This document shows, piece after piece, positions 32,520 through 42,810 of a stretch of 64,000 nucleotides of DNA; position 1 is the stretch's first letter; every line of letters begins with the position of its first letter. The position numbers and the translations under genes were made by a program. The notes beneath the pieces are model-generated. The model worked only from the letters and a program-made list of their open reading frames with translations, did not search any database and was not told where the DNA came from. Location: the NCBI GenBank assembly GCA_029433365.1, contig JAQTHZ010000001.1, positions 868,001 to 932,000 of the forward strand, given 5' to 3'. The DNA comes from Orbaceae bacterium ESL0721. Lineage in GTDB: Bacteria; Pseudomonadota; Gammaproteobacteria; Enterobacterales; Orbaceae.

Positions 32520-32985
32520 TCTCTTTTGCCTCTAACTCTGTTTTCTGCTGCTCTAGATAGTTCATAAATAGTGCATCAAAATTGACCGGATCTAGATTAA
32601 CTGGTGGGAATGAACTTTTCAAGATCAAACTAGCAATCGCTTCACGCGCATATGGGAATAAGATAGTTGGGCAATAAGCGCTAAGGCAGTGCTGTAACTG
32701 TGTATCAATCAGACCCGCAATAGTGAAGATCCCAGCTTGCGTCACTTCACAGATATAGGCAACTTCATCTTTTAATTTGGTTGTCAAAGTGATACGGAGA
32801 GCCACTTCATATACATTTTCGCTTAAATGTTGTGAAGAGAAGTTCAACTCAACATTTTTTTCGGGCTGCCACTCTTTGGTAAAGATCTGCGGCACATTTG
32901 GTGTCTCAAAAGAGATATCTTTAGTATAGATGCGTTGAATAATAAAAGTTGTCTCTGGAGCCTGACTGCTATTTTGTTCTGTCAT
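32509..32985 (-). CDS. secB: Protein-export chaperone SecB
   Basis: Tetrameric cytosolic chaperone that holds preproteins unfolded and hands them to SecA. It is 158 residues (E. coli 155). [32 protein letters not shown] and the [14 protein letters not shown]-type segment (here [14 protein letters not shown]) followed by [15 protein letters not shown] are diagnostic. I chose the ATG at 32985 ([11 protein letters not shown]) with AAGG upstream; the frame extends six codons further. It follows yibN by about 65 bp; the grxC gene that separates them in E. coli is absent here. Confidence 0.97.
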   Translation of the reverse strand: MTEQNSSQAPETTFIIQRIYTKDISFETPNVPQIFTKEWQPEKNVELNFSSQHLSENVYEVALRITLTTKLKDEVAYICEVTQAGIFTIAGLIDTQLQHCLSAYCPTILFPYAREAIASLILKSSFPPVNLDPVNFDALFMNYLEQQKTELEAKETLQ

Positions 32986-33050
32986 AATAAGACCTTTTTT
33001 CAAATTGGATTAGATTTCTAAATTGTTATAGATAAGCGAGTTTTCAGCGA

Positions 33051-33491
33051 TTATTTTTTAACTAAAGGCAAATTCTCACCATTCCAACCAGCAATACCAT
33101 CTTTTAAGGCAAAAATCTTGGTAAAACCCTGTTTATAAAGAATCTCGCCAACATTACCTGCGGATAATCCATTATCATCTAATAGAATAATTGGACTATC
33201 TTTATACTTCTCTAAAACTTTAATACTCCCATTTTTAATATCAATCGGGAGAAGATTTAACGACTCAGTGATGTGACCAGTTTTAAAATTATCTGCTGAT
33301 CGAATATCAACAACTACAGCACCCTCTTTATTGATCATCTGAATGGCTTGTCCATTGCTGACTATTTTAACATTTGAAAGTTTGCTTTTAATGGTCATCA
33401 CGATAATTGCAACTAAAAGTGCAATCCATCCTAATGAAAGGAGTGGGTGATCTTTAATGAAGGGGAGAATCTCGTTAGTAAAAAAGTCCAT
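33051..33491 (-). CDS. yibN: Rhodanese-domain protein YibN
   Basis: A 146-residue protein with one N-terminal membrane segment (LLSLGWIALLVAIIVMTI, about residues 16-33) and a cytoplasmic rhodanese domain (EGAVVVDIRSADNFKTGHI). The usual catalytic-loop cysteine is replaced: the loop reads ILLDDNGLSAG, so sulfurtransferase activity is doubtful. Length and position before secB match E. coli YibN (143 residues). Its role is not established. Divergent from glnA across about 500 bp. Confidence 0.93.
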   Translation of the reverse strand: MDFFTNEILPFIKDHPLLSLGWIALLVAIIVMTIKSKLSNVKIVSNGQAIQMINKEGAVVVDIRSADNFKTGHITESLNLLPIDIKNGSIKVLEKYKDSPIILLDDNGLSAGNVGEILYKQGFTKIFALKDGIAGWNGENLPLVKK

Positions 33492-33687
33492 ATATATACG
33501 AATACCTTATCTTTTTTAGTGGGTTACTGATATAAAAAAGTGTTGCGATAAATATAATTTAAGCAGGAATTATAACGATTTTGTGCAATTAAATATAGTA
33601 CTAAATAAATATCTCCTCAATACAATAATCTAGTTTTTAATAGCGTGTAACAACAAACAGATTGCCTAAATAAATCGGCACATATAA

Positions 33688-33724
33688 TGCACAATAACTA
33701 TGCAAAAAGTAACATTTTGGTGCA
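33688..33724. promoter_or_regulatory. Candidate NtrC enhancer sites
   Basis: TGCACAATAACTATGCA (33688-33704) keeps the outer TGCAC and TGCA halves of the NtrC consensus TGCACC-N4-TGGTGCA. A second half-site TTGGTGCA ends at 33724, its centre 20 bp from the first. Both are about 200 bp upstream of the sigma-54 promoter. Confidence 0.6.
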
Positions 33725-33898
33725 AATTACATGTTATACTGACAACCATTCTCATATTTTACCGTTTTTAACAGATAGCCTTGTTTAAAATAGACCAAAT
33801 TAACCCAACAATCACAAAATAGTAACTAAATAGTAACTATAAATAATAGCTAAGCAATAGATCGGTAATTAACAGATAAAATAGTGCAATTTAAAAAC

Positions 33899-33916
33899 TT
33901 GGCATCTATTTTGCAT
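33899..33916 (+). promoter_or_regulatory. Sigma-54 promoter of glnA
   Basis: TTGGCATCTATTTTGCAT: TGGCA at -24 and TTGCA at -12 with exactly ten bases between the GG and GC. It is about 75 bp upstream of the glnA start. With glnL-glnG downstream this is the standard NtrC-activated glnA promoter. Confidence 0.9.
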
Positions 33917-33942
33917 AATGCTCTCATATTTACTCATTTGAT

Positions 33943-33959
33943 CAGGAAACAGTTTCCTG
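33943..33959 (+). other. 17-bp palindrome in the glnA 5' UTR
   Basis: CAGGAAACAGTTTCCTG, a perfect inverted repeat about a central A, between the sigma-54 promoter and the glnA ribosome site. Could be an operator or a short RNA hairpin. Confidence 0.5.
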
Positions 33960-33990
33960 CATTTAATTTCATCCTAAATGGAGAACTGAT

Positions 33991-35400
33991 ATGTCTACAG
34001 AAAAAATTTTTACAGCAATCAAAGAGAACGACGTAAAATTTGTCGATCTCCGTTTTACCGATACCAAAGGTAAAGAGCAACATATAACTATTCCTGTAAG
34101 TCAGATTGATGCTGACTTTTTTGAAGATGGTAAAATGTTTGACGGCTCATCAATTGCTGGATGGAAAGGAATCAATGAATCAGACATGGTGTTAATGCCA
34201 GATGTAGATAGCGCAGTAATCGATCCTTTTTATGAAGATACCACTTTAAACATTCGTTGCGATATCTTAGAACCTGCCACACTACAAGGTTATGATCGCG
34301 ATCCCCGCTCAATTGCAAAACGTGCTGAAGAGTATCTAAAATCAACCGGTATTGCCGACACCGTTATCTTTGGACCAGAGCCTGAGTTTTTCCTCTTTGA
34401 TGATATCCGTTTTGGCTCCCCAATGTCAGGCAGTTATGTACATATCGATGATATAGAAGCCGCTTGGAACTCAGGCACCGAGTATGAAGAGGGTAACAAA
34501 GGTCATCGCCCAGGTGTTAAAGGCGGTTATTTCCCAGTTCCCCCTGTCGACTCTTCGCAAGATATCCGTTCTGAAATGTGTTTAATCATGGAGCAGTTAG
34601 GTTTAGTTGTTGAAGCTCACCACCATGAAGTGGCAACAGCAGGACAAAATGAGATCGCTTGCCGTTTCAATACGCTAACTAAGAAAGCGGATGAGGTTCA
34701 AATCTATAAATATGTGGTGCAAAATGTTGCCCACGCTTACGGTAAAACAGCGACATTTATGCCTAAACCGATGTTCGGCGATAACGGTTCTGGTATGCAC
34801 TGCCACCAGTCGCTAGCCAAAGATGGTAAAAACCTATTTGCTGGTGATAAGTATGCCGGTCTATCAGAGATGGCGCTATTCTATATCGGCGGTATTATCA
34901 AACATGCCAAAGCGATCAATGCCTTCGCAAACCCTGCAACTAACTCTTATAAACGTTTAGTACCGGGTTATGAAGCACCTGTTATGTTAGCCTACTCAGC
35001 GCGTAACCGCTCTGCATCAATCCGTATTCCTGTAGTAACTAACCCTAAAGCACGCCGTATCGAGGTGCGTTTCCCAGATCCAGCCGGTAACCCATACCTA
35101 TCATTTGCCGCGCAGTTAATGGCTGGGCTTGATGGTATTATCAATAAGATTCACCCAGGTGATGCAATGGATAAAAACTTATATGACTTACCACCGGAAG
35201 AGTCAAAATTGATTCCACAAGTAGCAGGATCACTTGAAGAGGCACTTAAAGCATTAGATGCTGACCGTGAGTTCTTAACCCGTGGTAACGTCTTTACCGA
35301 CGACACAATCGACGCCTATATCAATCTAAAACAGGATGAGATTGATCGTGTCCGTATGACGCCACACCCAGTTGAATTTGAACTTTACTATAGTCTATAA
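33991..35400 (+). CDS. glnA: Glutamine synthetase, type I
   Basis: Assimilates ammonia by ATP-dependent amidation of glutamate; a dodecamer in the cytoplasm. At 469 residues it equals E. coli. [60 protein letters not shown] and [10 protein letters not shown] are intact. The adenylylation tyrosine lies in [10 protein letters not shown] near residue 397, so regulation by GlnE is expected. Shine-Dalgarno ATGGAGAAC precedes the ATG. It sits upstream of glnL-glnG as in enterics, separated by a 13-bp repeat array and a strong hairpin. Confidence 0.98.
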   Translation: MSTEKIFTAIKENDVKFVDLRFTDTKGKEQHITIPVSQIDADFFEDGKMFDGSSIAGWKGINESDMVLMPDVDSAVIDPFYEDTTLNIRCDILEPATLQGYDRDPRSIAKRAEEYLKSTGIADTVIFGPEPEFFLFDDIRFGSPMSGSYVHIDDIEAAWNSGTEYEEGNKGHRPGVKGGYFPVPPVDSSQDIRSEMCLIMEQLGLVVEAHHHEVATAGQNEIACRFNTLTKKADEVQIYKYVVQNVAHAYGKTATFMPKPMFGDNGSGMHCHQSLAKDGKNLFAGDKYAGLSEMALFYIGGIIKHAKAINAFANPATNSYKRLVPGYEAPVMLAYSARNRSASIRIPVVTNPKARRIEVRFPDPAGNPYLSFAAQLMAGLDGIINKIHPGDAMDKNLYDLPPEESKLIPQVAGSLEEALKALDADREFLTRGNVFTDDTIDAYINLKQDEIDRVRMTPHPVEFELYYSL

Positions 35401-35478
35401 GAACTGTTTATAAGATCAGTTTATAACTACTTTTTATAAGGATTGTTTATAACTGTTGTTTATAAGGACTGTTTATAA
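35401..35478. repeat. 13-bp tandem repeat, six units, immediately after the glnA stop
   Basis: Units every 13 bp from 35401: GAACTGTTTATAA, GATCAGTTTATAA, CTACTTTTTATAA, GGATTGTTTATAA, CTGTTGTTTATAA, GGACTGTTTATAA. The first unit starts at the base after the TAA stop, and each unit itself ends in TAA. Confidence 0.92.
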
Positions 35479-35490
35479 AAACAGCAGATC

Positions 35491-35516
35491 ATTCCGACGA
35501 CGAGAGTCGTCGGAAT
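35491..35516. other. Strong hairpin between glnA and glnL
   Basis: ATTCCGACGAC pairs with GTCGTCGGAAT (11 bp) around GAGA. No T-run follows on the plus strand, so it is more likely a partial terminator, processing or mRNA-stabilising structure that sets glnA above glnLG. Confidence 0.75.
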
Positions 35517-35602
35517 ATAGAAGTAAAAAATGGTTTTGTAGATCGCTGCCCTATAATCCTTCTTTCAATCTTCAATTAGGATAAATTAAGCATGGAGAAT
35601 CT

Positions 35603-36655
35603 GTGATGACATTTGATAAAGAGTCCGATGCAAATCTTATCCTTAACTCCATGAAAACTGCAATCTTACTGTTAGATGAGCAGTTAAACATTAGCTACGC
35701 TAATAGTGCTGCAAGCCAACTGCTTACACAGAGTACAAAAAAACTGCTTGGTTGTTACTTTCCTGATCTGATTAGCTACTTCTCGCTTGATATCCCATTA
35801 ATGCAGAGCACCCTCTCGCAGGGGCAAGGTTTTACCGATAATGAAGTCAACCTTGTAATAAATGGTGAACTGCACATTTTATCTATCACAGCTGAACCAC
35901 TAACAGGTGGTCGCATCTTAATGGAGATGACCCCGCTTAATAACCATAAAAAGTTGAGCCAAGAGCAGCTACAACAGGCACAGCAGAGTGCTACAAGGGA
36001 GCTAATACGGGGACTTGCGCATGAGATTAAAAATCCATTAGGTGGACTACGCGGCGCAGCACAACTGTTAGCCAAAGAGTTACCGCAAAACGAGTTGCAA
36101 GATTACACCAAAATTATTATTGAGCAGGCGGATAGATTACGTAATTTGGTGGATAGACTCCTTGGTCCACAGCATCTACTGCAACAGAAGAGCCAAAATA
36201 TCCACCAAGCCATTGAGCGAATCTATATCCTACTCTGTTTAGAAAAACCAGATAATATTGAGATTATTCGCGACTATGATCCCAGCTTGCCAGATCTACT
36301 ACATGATTCAGAGCAGATCGAACAAGTGATCCTAAATATTGCCCGTAATGCTCTACAGGTGATCGGTAACAATGCTGGCACCATAACGATTCGAACCCGC
36401 ACCGCTCTCCAGTTAACATTACATGGCAAACGTTATCGGTTATCTGCCAGAATTGATATTGAAGATAGTGGACCTGGTATTCCTGTCACTCTACAAGATA
36501 CGCTCTTCTATCCTATGGTAAGTGGGCGTGAAGGGGGAACAGGTTTAGGGCTCTCAATTGCAAGAACAATTGTCGATCAACATAAAGGTAAAATTGAATT
36601 TAACAGTTGGCCTGGTCACACAACGTTTTCAATCTATTTGCCGATACGGCAGTGA
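35603..36655 (+). CDS. glnL: Nitrogen sensor histidine kinase NtrB
   Basis: Cytoplasmic kinase/phosphatase for NtrC, controlled by P-II. The 350 residues match E. coli (349). An N-terminal PAS domain (residues about 15-80, [13 protein letters not shown]) is followed by the H-box [21 protein letters not shown] with the phosphorylated His, then [11 protein letters not shown] (N box), DSGPGIP and [10 protein letters not shown] (ATP-binding G boxes). GTG 35603 and ATG 35606 are adjacent starts behind GGAG. It is followed by glnG after 11 bp. Confidence 0.97.
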   Translation: MMTFDKESDANLILNSMKTAILLLDEQLNISYANSAASQLLTQSTKKLLGCYFPDLISYFSLDIPLMQSTLSQGQGFTDNEVNLVINGELHILSITAEPLTGGRILMEMTPLNNHKKLSQEQLQQAQQSATRELIRGLAHEIKNPLGGLRGAAQLLAKELPQNELQDYTKIIIEQADRLRNLVDRLLGPQHLLQQKSQNIHQAIERIYILLCLEKPDNIEIIRDYDPSLPDLLHDSEQIEQVILNIARNALQVIGNNAGTITIRTRTALQLTLHGKRYRLSARIDIEDSGPGIPVTLQDTLFYPMVSGREGGTGLGLSIARTIVDQHKGKIEFNSWPGHTTFSIYLPIRQ

Positions 36656-36666
36656 GGTAAATAAAA

Positions 36667-38130
36667 ATGAATATATGGATTGCAGATGATGATAGTTCGA
36701 TCCGCTGGGTACTCGATAAAGCATTAACTCAGGCGGGTTATAAATGCATCAGTTTCACCTCTGCCCAAGAGGTGTTAGAGGCTTTAGAGACCAATTTAGA
36801 GAGACCAGATGTGATCATCTCAGATATTAAAATGTCTGGAATGGATGGCTTAACACTACTCAATTTTATCCACGATCAGCTACCCAATCTACCAGTTATT
36901 ATTATGACCGCCCACTCAGATTTAGATGCTGCGGTTAACGCCTACCAAAAAGGGGCATTTGACTACATCCCTAAGCCGTTTGATCTTGATGAGATGGTGC
37001 AGCTAGTTGAACGCGCTATTTTACAAAAAGCGCAAAATAGCGAACAACGTGATCCAACTACCGTCACCAAAACGGGTATTATTGGCGAAGCACCCGCTAT
37101 GCAAGAGGTTTTTCGCATCATTGGTCGATTATCCAAATCATCGATCAATGTGTTGATCAATGGCGAATCAGGCACCGGTAAAGAGCTAGTTGCAAAAGCG
37201 CTACACACCCATAGTCCGCGCGCCAAAGCGCCATTTATCGCCCTCAATATGGCAGCAATCCCTAAAGATCTAATAGAATCAGAGCTATTCGGTCATGAAA
37301 AAGGGGCGTTTACTGGTGCCAATCAGATACGGCATGGGCGCTTTGAGCAGGCAGATGGAGGGACGCTCTTTTTAGATGAGATTGGCGATATGCCCCTCGA
37401 TGTGCAGACCAGACTTTTACGCGTCTTAGCTGATGGGCAATTTTACCGTATCGGTGGCTACGCGCCAGTTAAAGTGGATGTGCGAATTATTGCCGCTACC
37501 CACCAAGATCTACAGACAGCTGTGCATGAAGGTAAATTCCGTGAAGATCTCTTTCACCGCCTAAATGTGATCCGAATTTTACTCCCTCCCCTTCGTGATC
37601 GGGCAGAAGATATTCCAAAACTGGCAGAATATTTTTTATATACCACCGCCAAAGAGCTAGCTGTCGAGCGGAAAGTCTTTAGTCCAGAAGCGTTAGCGAG
37701 CATCGCGCAATTTAGTTGGCCGGGCAACGTTCGCCAGCTAGAGAACTGCTGCCGCTGGGTGACTGTGATGTCATCAAGCAAAGAGATTTTAGCACGCGAT
37801 CTCCCCCCTGAACTGTGCCATTTTCAGCAGGTGACAGACACAGTGAATAAAAAAAGTAGTACTGATCAAAAACCGACAAAGCTAAATGGTAAGCTGCCAG
37901 AAAAACAGTCAGAGCCTAATAACAACTGGCAACAGCAGCTTGAAGCGTGGGCGAAAGAGGCGCTACTATCTGGCGAAACTGAGATATTAACTCATGTCAT
38001 AAATGATGTAGAACGTATATTACTCAACTGCGCACTCCATTTTACCCGTGGGCATAAACAGGATGCAGCACATCTACTCGGCTGGGGGCGTAATACCTTA
38101 ACGCGGAAATTAAAAGAGTTGGATCAGTAA
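36667..38130 (+). CDS. glnG: Nitrogen regulator NtrC (sigma-54 activator)
   Basis: Response regulator activating sigma-54 promoters when nitrogen is scarce. The receiver domain has [13 protein letters not shown] and phospho-acceptor Asp53 in [13 protein letters not shown]. The AAA+ domain has [14 protein letters not shown] and the sigma-54 contact loop GAFTGA. The C-terminal Fis-type helix-turn-helix ends in [19 protein letters not shown]. At 487 residues it is 18 longer than E. coli; the excess is a Lys/Gln/Asn-rich linker (roughly residues 396-420) before the DNA-binding domain. Expected targets include the glnA promoter upstream. Confidence 0.97.
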   Translation: MNIWIADDDSSIRWVLDKALTQAGYKCISFTSAQEVLEALETNLERPDVIISDIKMSGMDGLTLLNFIHDQLPNLPVIIMTAHSDLDAAVNAYQKGAFDYIPKPFDLDEMVQLVERAILQKAQNSEQRDPTTVTKTGIIGEAPAMQEVFRIIGRLSKSSINVLINGESGTGKELVAKALHTHSPRAKAPFIALNMAAIPKDLIESELFGHEKGAFTGANQIRHGRFEQADGGTLFLDEIGDMPLDVQTRLLRVLADGQFYRIGGYAPVKVDVRIIAATHQDLQTAVHEGKFREDLFHRLNVIRILLPPLRDRAEDIPKLAEYFLYTTAKELAVERKVFSPEALASIAQFSWPGNVRQLENCCRWVTVMSSSKEILARDLPPELCHFQQVTDTVNKKSSTDQKPTKLNGKLPEKQSEPNNNWQQQLEAWAKEALLSGETEILTHVINDVERILLNCALHFTRGHKQDAAHLLGWGRNTLTRKLKELDQ

Positions 38131-38154
38131 TACTACTATTAAAAAAATGGATAC

Positions 38155-38196
38155 AAAAAAATATCACGCTAAAAACCTTTAACGTGATATTTTTTT
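38155..38196. terminator. Bidirectional terminator glnG / tcyP
   Basis: ATATCACG (38161-38168) pairs with CGTGATAT (38183-38190). A-run on the left and T-run on the right make it usable from both strands, and the flanking genes are convergent. Confidence 0.85.
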
Positions 38197-38232
38197 AGTT
38201 AAATTATTTAGTTAAATTATTTAGCTAAGATA
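38194..38232. repeat. 13-bp tandem repeat, three units
   Basis: TTTAGTTAAATTA twice exactly, then TTTAGCTAAGATA; starts in the T-run of the glnG terminator. Confidence 0.85.
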
Positions 38233-38290
38233 AAACTAAATTTAAATAACGGTGTAATCCACTATTTAAAAAACTAAACCTATTAAAATG

Positions 38291-39724
38291 TTAAACCTGA
38301 TCATTAAAAGTGACATCTTCATCATTATTAAAGACTGACATCTCAGTTTGCCCCAAAATACGGCTAGTCACTGCCCCAGCAGTAACCGAGCCCGAGACAT
38401 TCAGTGCCGTTCTCCCCATATCAATTAACGGCTCTACCGAAATTAGTAGACCGGCTAAAGCTACAGGATAGTTCAAGGTTGATAGAACAATTAACGCTGC
38501 AAATGTTGCGCCACCACCAACACCGGCAACACCTAAAGAGCTAATAGTGATAATGGCAACGGTTGATAAAATAAAACTTAATGAGGTAGGATCAACCCCT
38601 TGCGTTGGCGCAATCATCACCACTAACATCGCTGGATAGATACCGGCACAACCATTCTGCCCAATTGTGGCACCAAATGAGGCGGCAAAGTTGGCAATAC
38701 TCTCTGGAACTCCTAATGTTTTGGTCTGCGTTTTAACATTGAATGGAATCGAACCAGCACTGGTTCTAGAGGTAAAGGCAAATAGCAGTAGTGGGAAGAT
38801 CTTCTTTAAAAAATGCCATGGCTTTAAGCCCACTAGCGAGACAAAGAGCAGATGAACCAAAAACATCGCAATAATGGCGCAATAGGAGGCTAAAACAAAA
38901 TTGACCAGATTTACGATACTCTTATAATCTGAACCAGATATCATCTTTGCCATTAGCGCCATCACACCAAACGGCGTTAACCGTAAAACCAAAGTAACGA
39001 TACGCATCACAATTGCATGAGCTACTTTGATAAAAGTTGCAAATGAGCTAAAAATATCCGCTTTTTTACGTGCCACACCATTTGCCGCTATACCAATAAT
39101 GACGGCAAAAATAACCGTCGCAATAGTTGATGTTTTACGTGCTCCTGTCATATCTAAGAAGGGATTTAAAGGGATGAACTCGATAATTAGTTTAGCAAAT
39201 GACATTGATTGAATGTGCGTTAATGAGTGTTGTAATGACTCACCACGTTGAACCTCCGCTGTTCCTGCGGTGATCCCCTCGGCTGTTAGATGAAAAATAT
39301 CGGCAGTTACAATCCCAATAAGTGCCGCAATCATGGTAGTAAAAAGGAGAATACCAATGGTTAAAGCACTAATTTTACCTAACGACGCTTTACCTTGCAG
39401 GGTAATTATTGCCGAGATGATTGAAACCATAATTAACGGTATCACAATCATCTGAAGTAACCGCACATAACCAACTCCAACAATATCCATATAGTCGACT
39501 GTTTTCTGTATAATTTCGCTATTTACGCCATAACAACACTGTAGAACCGCCCCAAATAGTATCCCTAATATTAAGCCACTAAAAACGCGACGATTAAAAG
39601 AGATATGTTTAACTTGCATCCACCCCAACAAAATTAATAACAGCGCAAAGATTGCCAAATTAAATAGGACAAAGCTAATTGGGTGATGCGCAATAAAGAG
39701 CGCTAAGTTGTTGTTAACAAACAT
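38291..39724 (-). CDS. tcyP: L-cystine symporter TcyP
   Basis: Sodium:dicarboxylate-family inner-membrane symporter importing L-cystine. The 477 residues align well with E. coli TcyP/YdjN (YVRLLQMIVIPLIMVSI, FAFTSRTSAGSIPFNV, SFGATIGQNGCAGIYPAML, LLISVEPLIDMGRTALNVSG). The serine-rich TSRTSAGS hairpin and the NVSGS motif form the substrate site. I chose ATG 39724 with GGAG nine bases upstream; a TTG at 39739 is in frame but unlikely. Convergent with glnG, sharing a terminator. A sulfur-starvation regulator would be expected but no site was recognised. Confidence 0.93.
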   Translation of the reverse strand: MFVNNNLALFIAHHPISFVLFNLAIFALLLILLGWMQVKHISFNRRVFSGLILGILFGAVLQCCYGVNSEIIQKTVDYMDIVGVGYVRLLQMIVIPLIMVSIISAIITLQGKASLGKISALTIGILLFTTMIAALIGIVTADIFHLTAEGITAGTAEVQRGESLQHSLTHIQSMSFAKLIIEFIPLNPFLDMTGARKTSTIATVIFAVIIGIAANGVARKKADIFSSFATFIKVAHAIVMRIVTLVLRLTPFGVMALMAKMISGSDYKSIVNLVNFVLASYCAIIAMFLVHLLFVSLVGLKPWHFLKKIFPLLLFAFTSRTSAGSIPFNVKTQTKTLGVPESIANFAASFGATIGQNGCAGIYPAMLVVMIAPTQGVDPTSLSFILSTVAIITISSLGVAGVGGGATFAALIVLSTLNYPVALAGLLISVEPLIDMGRTALNVSGSVTAGAVTSRILGQTEMSVFNNDEDVTFNDQV

Positions 39725-40183
39725 AGTTAGGTACTCCAATGTAGATATAATAAAATTTATATGGTTAACAAAAAATAGCGAACATTAGGCATAAATTAGA
39801 GTTATTGTTGTCACGCTACCCATACACGATTTAACTACTTGTGTTACAGATCTTATATCTCATTAAAATGCTGATAAATTGGCACTAATTCTAGTCAATC
39901 ATATCAATTAATTTTATAACCATTGTCACAATTGTAACTAGATGCTTAATTAGAGAGATATACATACCATTTTTAGCATAAAAAATGGCATCAAAAGTTA
40001 GCGTTATCATAGCATCCATTTTTGCATATAAACAAATTTAAACCACTATTACATCATAAACAAATCTAAAAATGGTAAATTTAACAGTTAGTTACTCTTA
40101 TTTAGTTCTATTTTAAAATTTGTTTTAGGGTTAACAATTTATATACAACTCAGATACAACAACTTTCCATATAACAACCCTTT
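39725..40183. other. Intergenic region tcyP / DUF979 gene
   Basis: About 460 bp, very AT-rich, upstream of tcyP and downstream of the 5-oxoproline operon. Contains an exact TGTTTTAGGGTTAA at 40121. ATTGTCACAATTGTAACTAG near 39923 looks like an imperfect palindrome, but I cannot name a regulator. No gene seen. Confidence 0.55.
40121..40130 (+). repeat. Dispersed TGTTTTAGGG word (candidate uptake sequence)
   Basis: Exact core followed by TTAACA; intergenic, about 50 bp past the DUF979 stop. Confidence 0.75.
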
Positions 40184-41203
40184 TTATATAAAAAGGAAAA
40201 AGTAGAGCAGAATGATATTAACCGCTAACACCATCAGCGCTGTTGGAATCTGCACTTTTATCACTCTATAGCGATCGGGTAGATTTAGTAATGCAGCTGG
40301 TACCAGATTATAGTTAGCCGCCATTGGCGTCATTAATGTACCGCAGTAGCCGCTAAACATCCCAATTGCTGCCATCACAGCAGGATCACCACCAAGCTGA
40401 TTAACTAAAATAGGGATCCCAACACCCGCTGCCATAATCGGGAATGAGGCAAATGCGTTACCCAGCACCATCGTTAACAGTGCCATACCGACAGCATAAA
40501 TAGTGACAGCAATAAGGCGGCTATCAACATTAAGGTATTCAGTTACTAGTTGGGTAATACTTCTACCTACCCCAGCATCATTAAATAGCAGCCCGATGGT
40601 TGCTAAAATTTGTGGCAAAATAAATGCCCAGCCGATCGAATCAAGCAGTCTACGGGACTCATGAAAGGGTTGCGATAGTTTATCACCAGTCATCTTTAAG
40701 GCTATGATCAGCCCTAATATACAGCCAGCAGTCATTGAAAATAGGGTTATGAGGGTTGATACATGAGGACCCTCACCAAAAAACCAGTGCGATAGTGCAC
40801 TATTTTGAAAGAGCAACACCCCTAAAACGGTACCAATTGGGATCATTAAAGCGGGAATAAACAGCTTGATACCAAATTTTTTGGCATTGAGCTGTCGCCT
40901 TTTTACCGATAGTGTTGGGTATTTCCCTAATCTAACGCCGCCTAACCCCGCAATCAGCGCCATAATCACAACCATCACCCCTACCGTAAAGTTGGTGATC
41001 GATTTTGCTTGATCAAGATCTTGTACAAAATAGTTTAAAAGCTGTTCACTCCAATCACCAACCAAAAAGATAACGCCATAAAAACACCAAAAAGCGCCGG
41101 TTGCGATGCGGCGTGGATTATGTTTATCAAGCCATGAATAGCACGCTACAACTAATAGCGATATACCAGCAAGGAAATAGAGATACTCCTGTTTAAAATA
41201 CAT
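40184..41203 (-). CDS. DUF979 family membrane protein
   Basis: A 339-residue polytopic protein (about 9-10 hydrophobic segments, e.g. YFLAGISLLVVACYSWL and FTVGVMVVIMALIAGLGGV). It shows the DUF979 features GNAFASFPIMAAGVGIPIL and FSGYCGTLMTPMAANYNLVP. It starts 4 bp after the DUF969 stop with Shine-Dalgarno GGGGGAG, and the pair belongs to an operon with all three 5-oxoprolinase subunits. DUF969/DUF979 pairs are commonly found beside pyroglutamate-releasing or -degrading enzymes. I infer they form a 5-oxoproline transporter; there is no direct sequence proof. Confidence 0.85.
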   Translation of the reverse strand: MYFKQEYLYFLAGISLLVVACYSWLDKHNPRRIATGAFWCFYGVIFLVGDWSEQLLNYFVQDLDQAKSITNFTVGVMVVIMALIAGLGGVRLGKYPTLSVKRRQLNAKKFGIKLFIPALMIPIGTVLGVLLFQNSALSHWFFGEGPHVSTLITLFSMTAGCILGLIIALKMTGDKLSQPFHESRRLLDSIGWAFILPQILATIGLLFNDAGVGRSITQLVTEYLNVDSRLIAVTIYAVGMALLTMVLGNAFASFPIMAAGVGIPILVNQLGGDPAVMAAIGMFSGYCGTLMTPMAANYNLVPAALLNLPDRYRVIKVQIPTALMVLAVNIILLYFFLFI

Positions 41204-41207
41204 GGTA

Positions 41208-41912
41208 TTACTCTCCCCCTGATTGAGTTAAGCGCGAATGCAATTTTCTATCCATATAGATGATGCGCAAACAGTGGATAAGAAAGGCGCATATTGCAGT
41301 TGGGATACCCCATAAAGCGATATGTAGTGGCGCGATATGGATACCAAAACCACTCAAGAACCCTTGCATAAAGATAACTGCACCAAAAGCGACAAAAATA
41401 TCCTCACCAAAAAAGAGTCCAACATTATCACAGGCAGCTGCCATAGCTAAAATTCGATCACGGATTTTGTCAGGCAGAGATCCATAATGTTTGATTGCCG
41501 TCCCCTCTGCCATCGGTGCAATGAGTGGTCTTACCATCTGCGCATGTCCGCCTAAACTGGTTAAACCGATTGCAGCAGTCACCTCGCGAATAAAGAGATA
41601 GGTAATCAAAAGCCGGCTAACGGTTGCACGCTCAATTTTCATGATCCACTGCTGAGCAAACTCCCTTAATCCATGGCGCTCAAGCAGCCCAATTACCGCT
41701 AAAGGGATTAATAGAATTAGCGCCAAATTACGCGCATTTAAGAAACCACTACCCAATTTTTGCATCACTTCGTAGAGCGGTAGATTGGCAAGTAGACCTG
41801 CTACAACACCCGCTATCGTCACGACCAGTACAGGATTAAGGCGGATTAAAAAACCGACAATAATTATCACAATGCCAACTAATGGCCAGTAGTTAATCAG
41901 TTGTTGTTCCAT
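41208..41912 (-). CDS. DUF969 family membrane protein
   Basis: A 234-residue membrane protein with about six hydrophobic segments (YWPLVGIVIIIVGFLIRL and LVVTIAGVVAGLLANLPL at the N-terminus). LGGHAQMVRPLIAPMAEGTA and MAAACDNVGLFFGEDIFVAFG are the DUF969 signatures. DUF969 and DUF979 together resemble the two halves of a larger permease. GTG 41915 and ATG 41912 are adjacent starts behind GGAGAGAAGAG. It is the fourth gene of the pxpB-pxpC-pxpA-DUF969-DUF979 operon, about 145 bp after pxpA. Confidence 0.85.
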   Translation of the reverse strand: MEQQLINYWPLVGIVIIIVGFLIRLNPVLVVTIAGVVAGLLANLPLYEVMQKLGSGFLNARNLALILLIPLAVIGLLERHGLREFAQQWIMKIERATVSRLLITYLFIREVTAAIGLTSLGGHAQMVRPLIAPMAEGTAIKHYGSLPDKIRDRILAMAAACDNVGLFFGEDIFVAFGAVIFMQGFLSGFGIHIAPLHIALWGIPTAICAFLIHCLRIIYMDRKLHSRLTQSGGE

Positions 41913-42057
41913 CACTCTTCTCTCCTATAAACAAAATTCTTTAGTTAAATAAGCAGCAATCTGTATATCAGTTCACTGTTCATCAGATAGCTTTGTTAAT
42001 ACGCTATCAATTAACAGCAATCAGGTAAAAGATTGCACTATCCATTACAATCTTCTG

Positions 42058-42810
42058 TTAGATCTGATTCTGCCTAAATGATCGCACCGCAATATTTTCC
42101 TGCTCTAAGGCTGCACTTAGCTGTTTCGCAAATTGCAGTGCATGCGCATTATCACCATGTAGACAGACAGTATCGGCAATAACCGGCAACCAGTTACCAT
42201 TAATCGTACGAACACGATGATTAATGACCATCTCTAACGTCTGTAAAATCGCCTCTTCAGCCATTTCAATAAGCGCTAATGGGTGGGATCGTGGCACAAG
42301 TGATCCATCATCTTGGTAACGTCTATCTGCAAAAACTTCATGGGCGACCACCAAACCACGATCTTCACCCGCCTTAGTTAAAGTGCTATTGGCTAAACCT
42401 ACTAAACAGAGCGAAGCATCAAAATCGGTAATTGCCGCGACAATCGCATCGGCTAATGTGGGATCTTGCGCTGCTTGATTGTAGAGCATGCCATGCGGTT
42501 TAACATGAGTAACTGCTGCCCCTTGAGTTGCGGCAATGGCAGTCAGTGCGCCTAACTGGTAGATCATCTGATTATAGACCGTTGCAGGGGGGAGATTCAT
42601 TGCAGTACGACCAAAATTCTCCCGATCAGGGAAGGAGGGGTGAGCACCAATTGCAACATGATTCTGCTTAGCAAGCGCAATAGATTGGCGCATAAGATCA
42701 GCATCGCCGGCATGGAATCCACAGGCGATATTGGCAGAGGTGACAATAGTTAACAGTTCACTATCATACAAACCACCCTCACCAAGGTCGGCATTAAGAT
42801 CTATCTGCAT
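42058..42810 (-). CDS. pxpA: 5-oxoprolinase subunit A
   Basis: LamB/YcsF-family subunit of the ATP-dependent prokaryotic 5-oxoprolinase, which opens 5-oxoproline (pyroglutamate) to glutamate. It is 250 residues (E. coli PxpA 244). The start [61 protein letters not shown] and [11 protein letters not shown] are all family motifs. The ATG at 42810 (Shine-Dalgarno GGGGA) lies 17 bp inside the end of pxpC, indicating translational coupling. The longer frame from 42906 is only the pxpC overlap read in another frame. Confidence 0.96.
   Translation of the reverse strand: MQIDLNADLGEGGLYDSELLTIVTSANIACGFHAGDADLMRQSIALAKQNHVAIGAHPSFPDRENFGRTAMNLPPATVYNQMIYQLGALTAIAATQGAAVTHVKPHGMLYNQAAQDPTLADAIVAAITDFDASLCLVGLANSTLTKAGEDRGLVVAHEVFADRRYQDDGSLVPRSHPLALIEMAEEAILQTLEMVINHRVRTINGNWLPVIADTVCLHGDNAHALQFAKQLSAALEQENIAVRSFRQNQI

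Larger units (their letters stand above)
33492..33990. other. glnA upstream control region
   Basis: About 500 bp between yibN and glnA. It holds NtrC-like sites (33688-33724), short AATAGTAACTA repeats near 33820, a sigma-54 promoter (33899-33916) and a 17-bp palindrome in the presumed 5' UTR (33943-33959). No gene seen. Confidence 0.7.
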
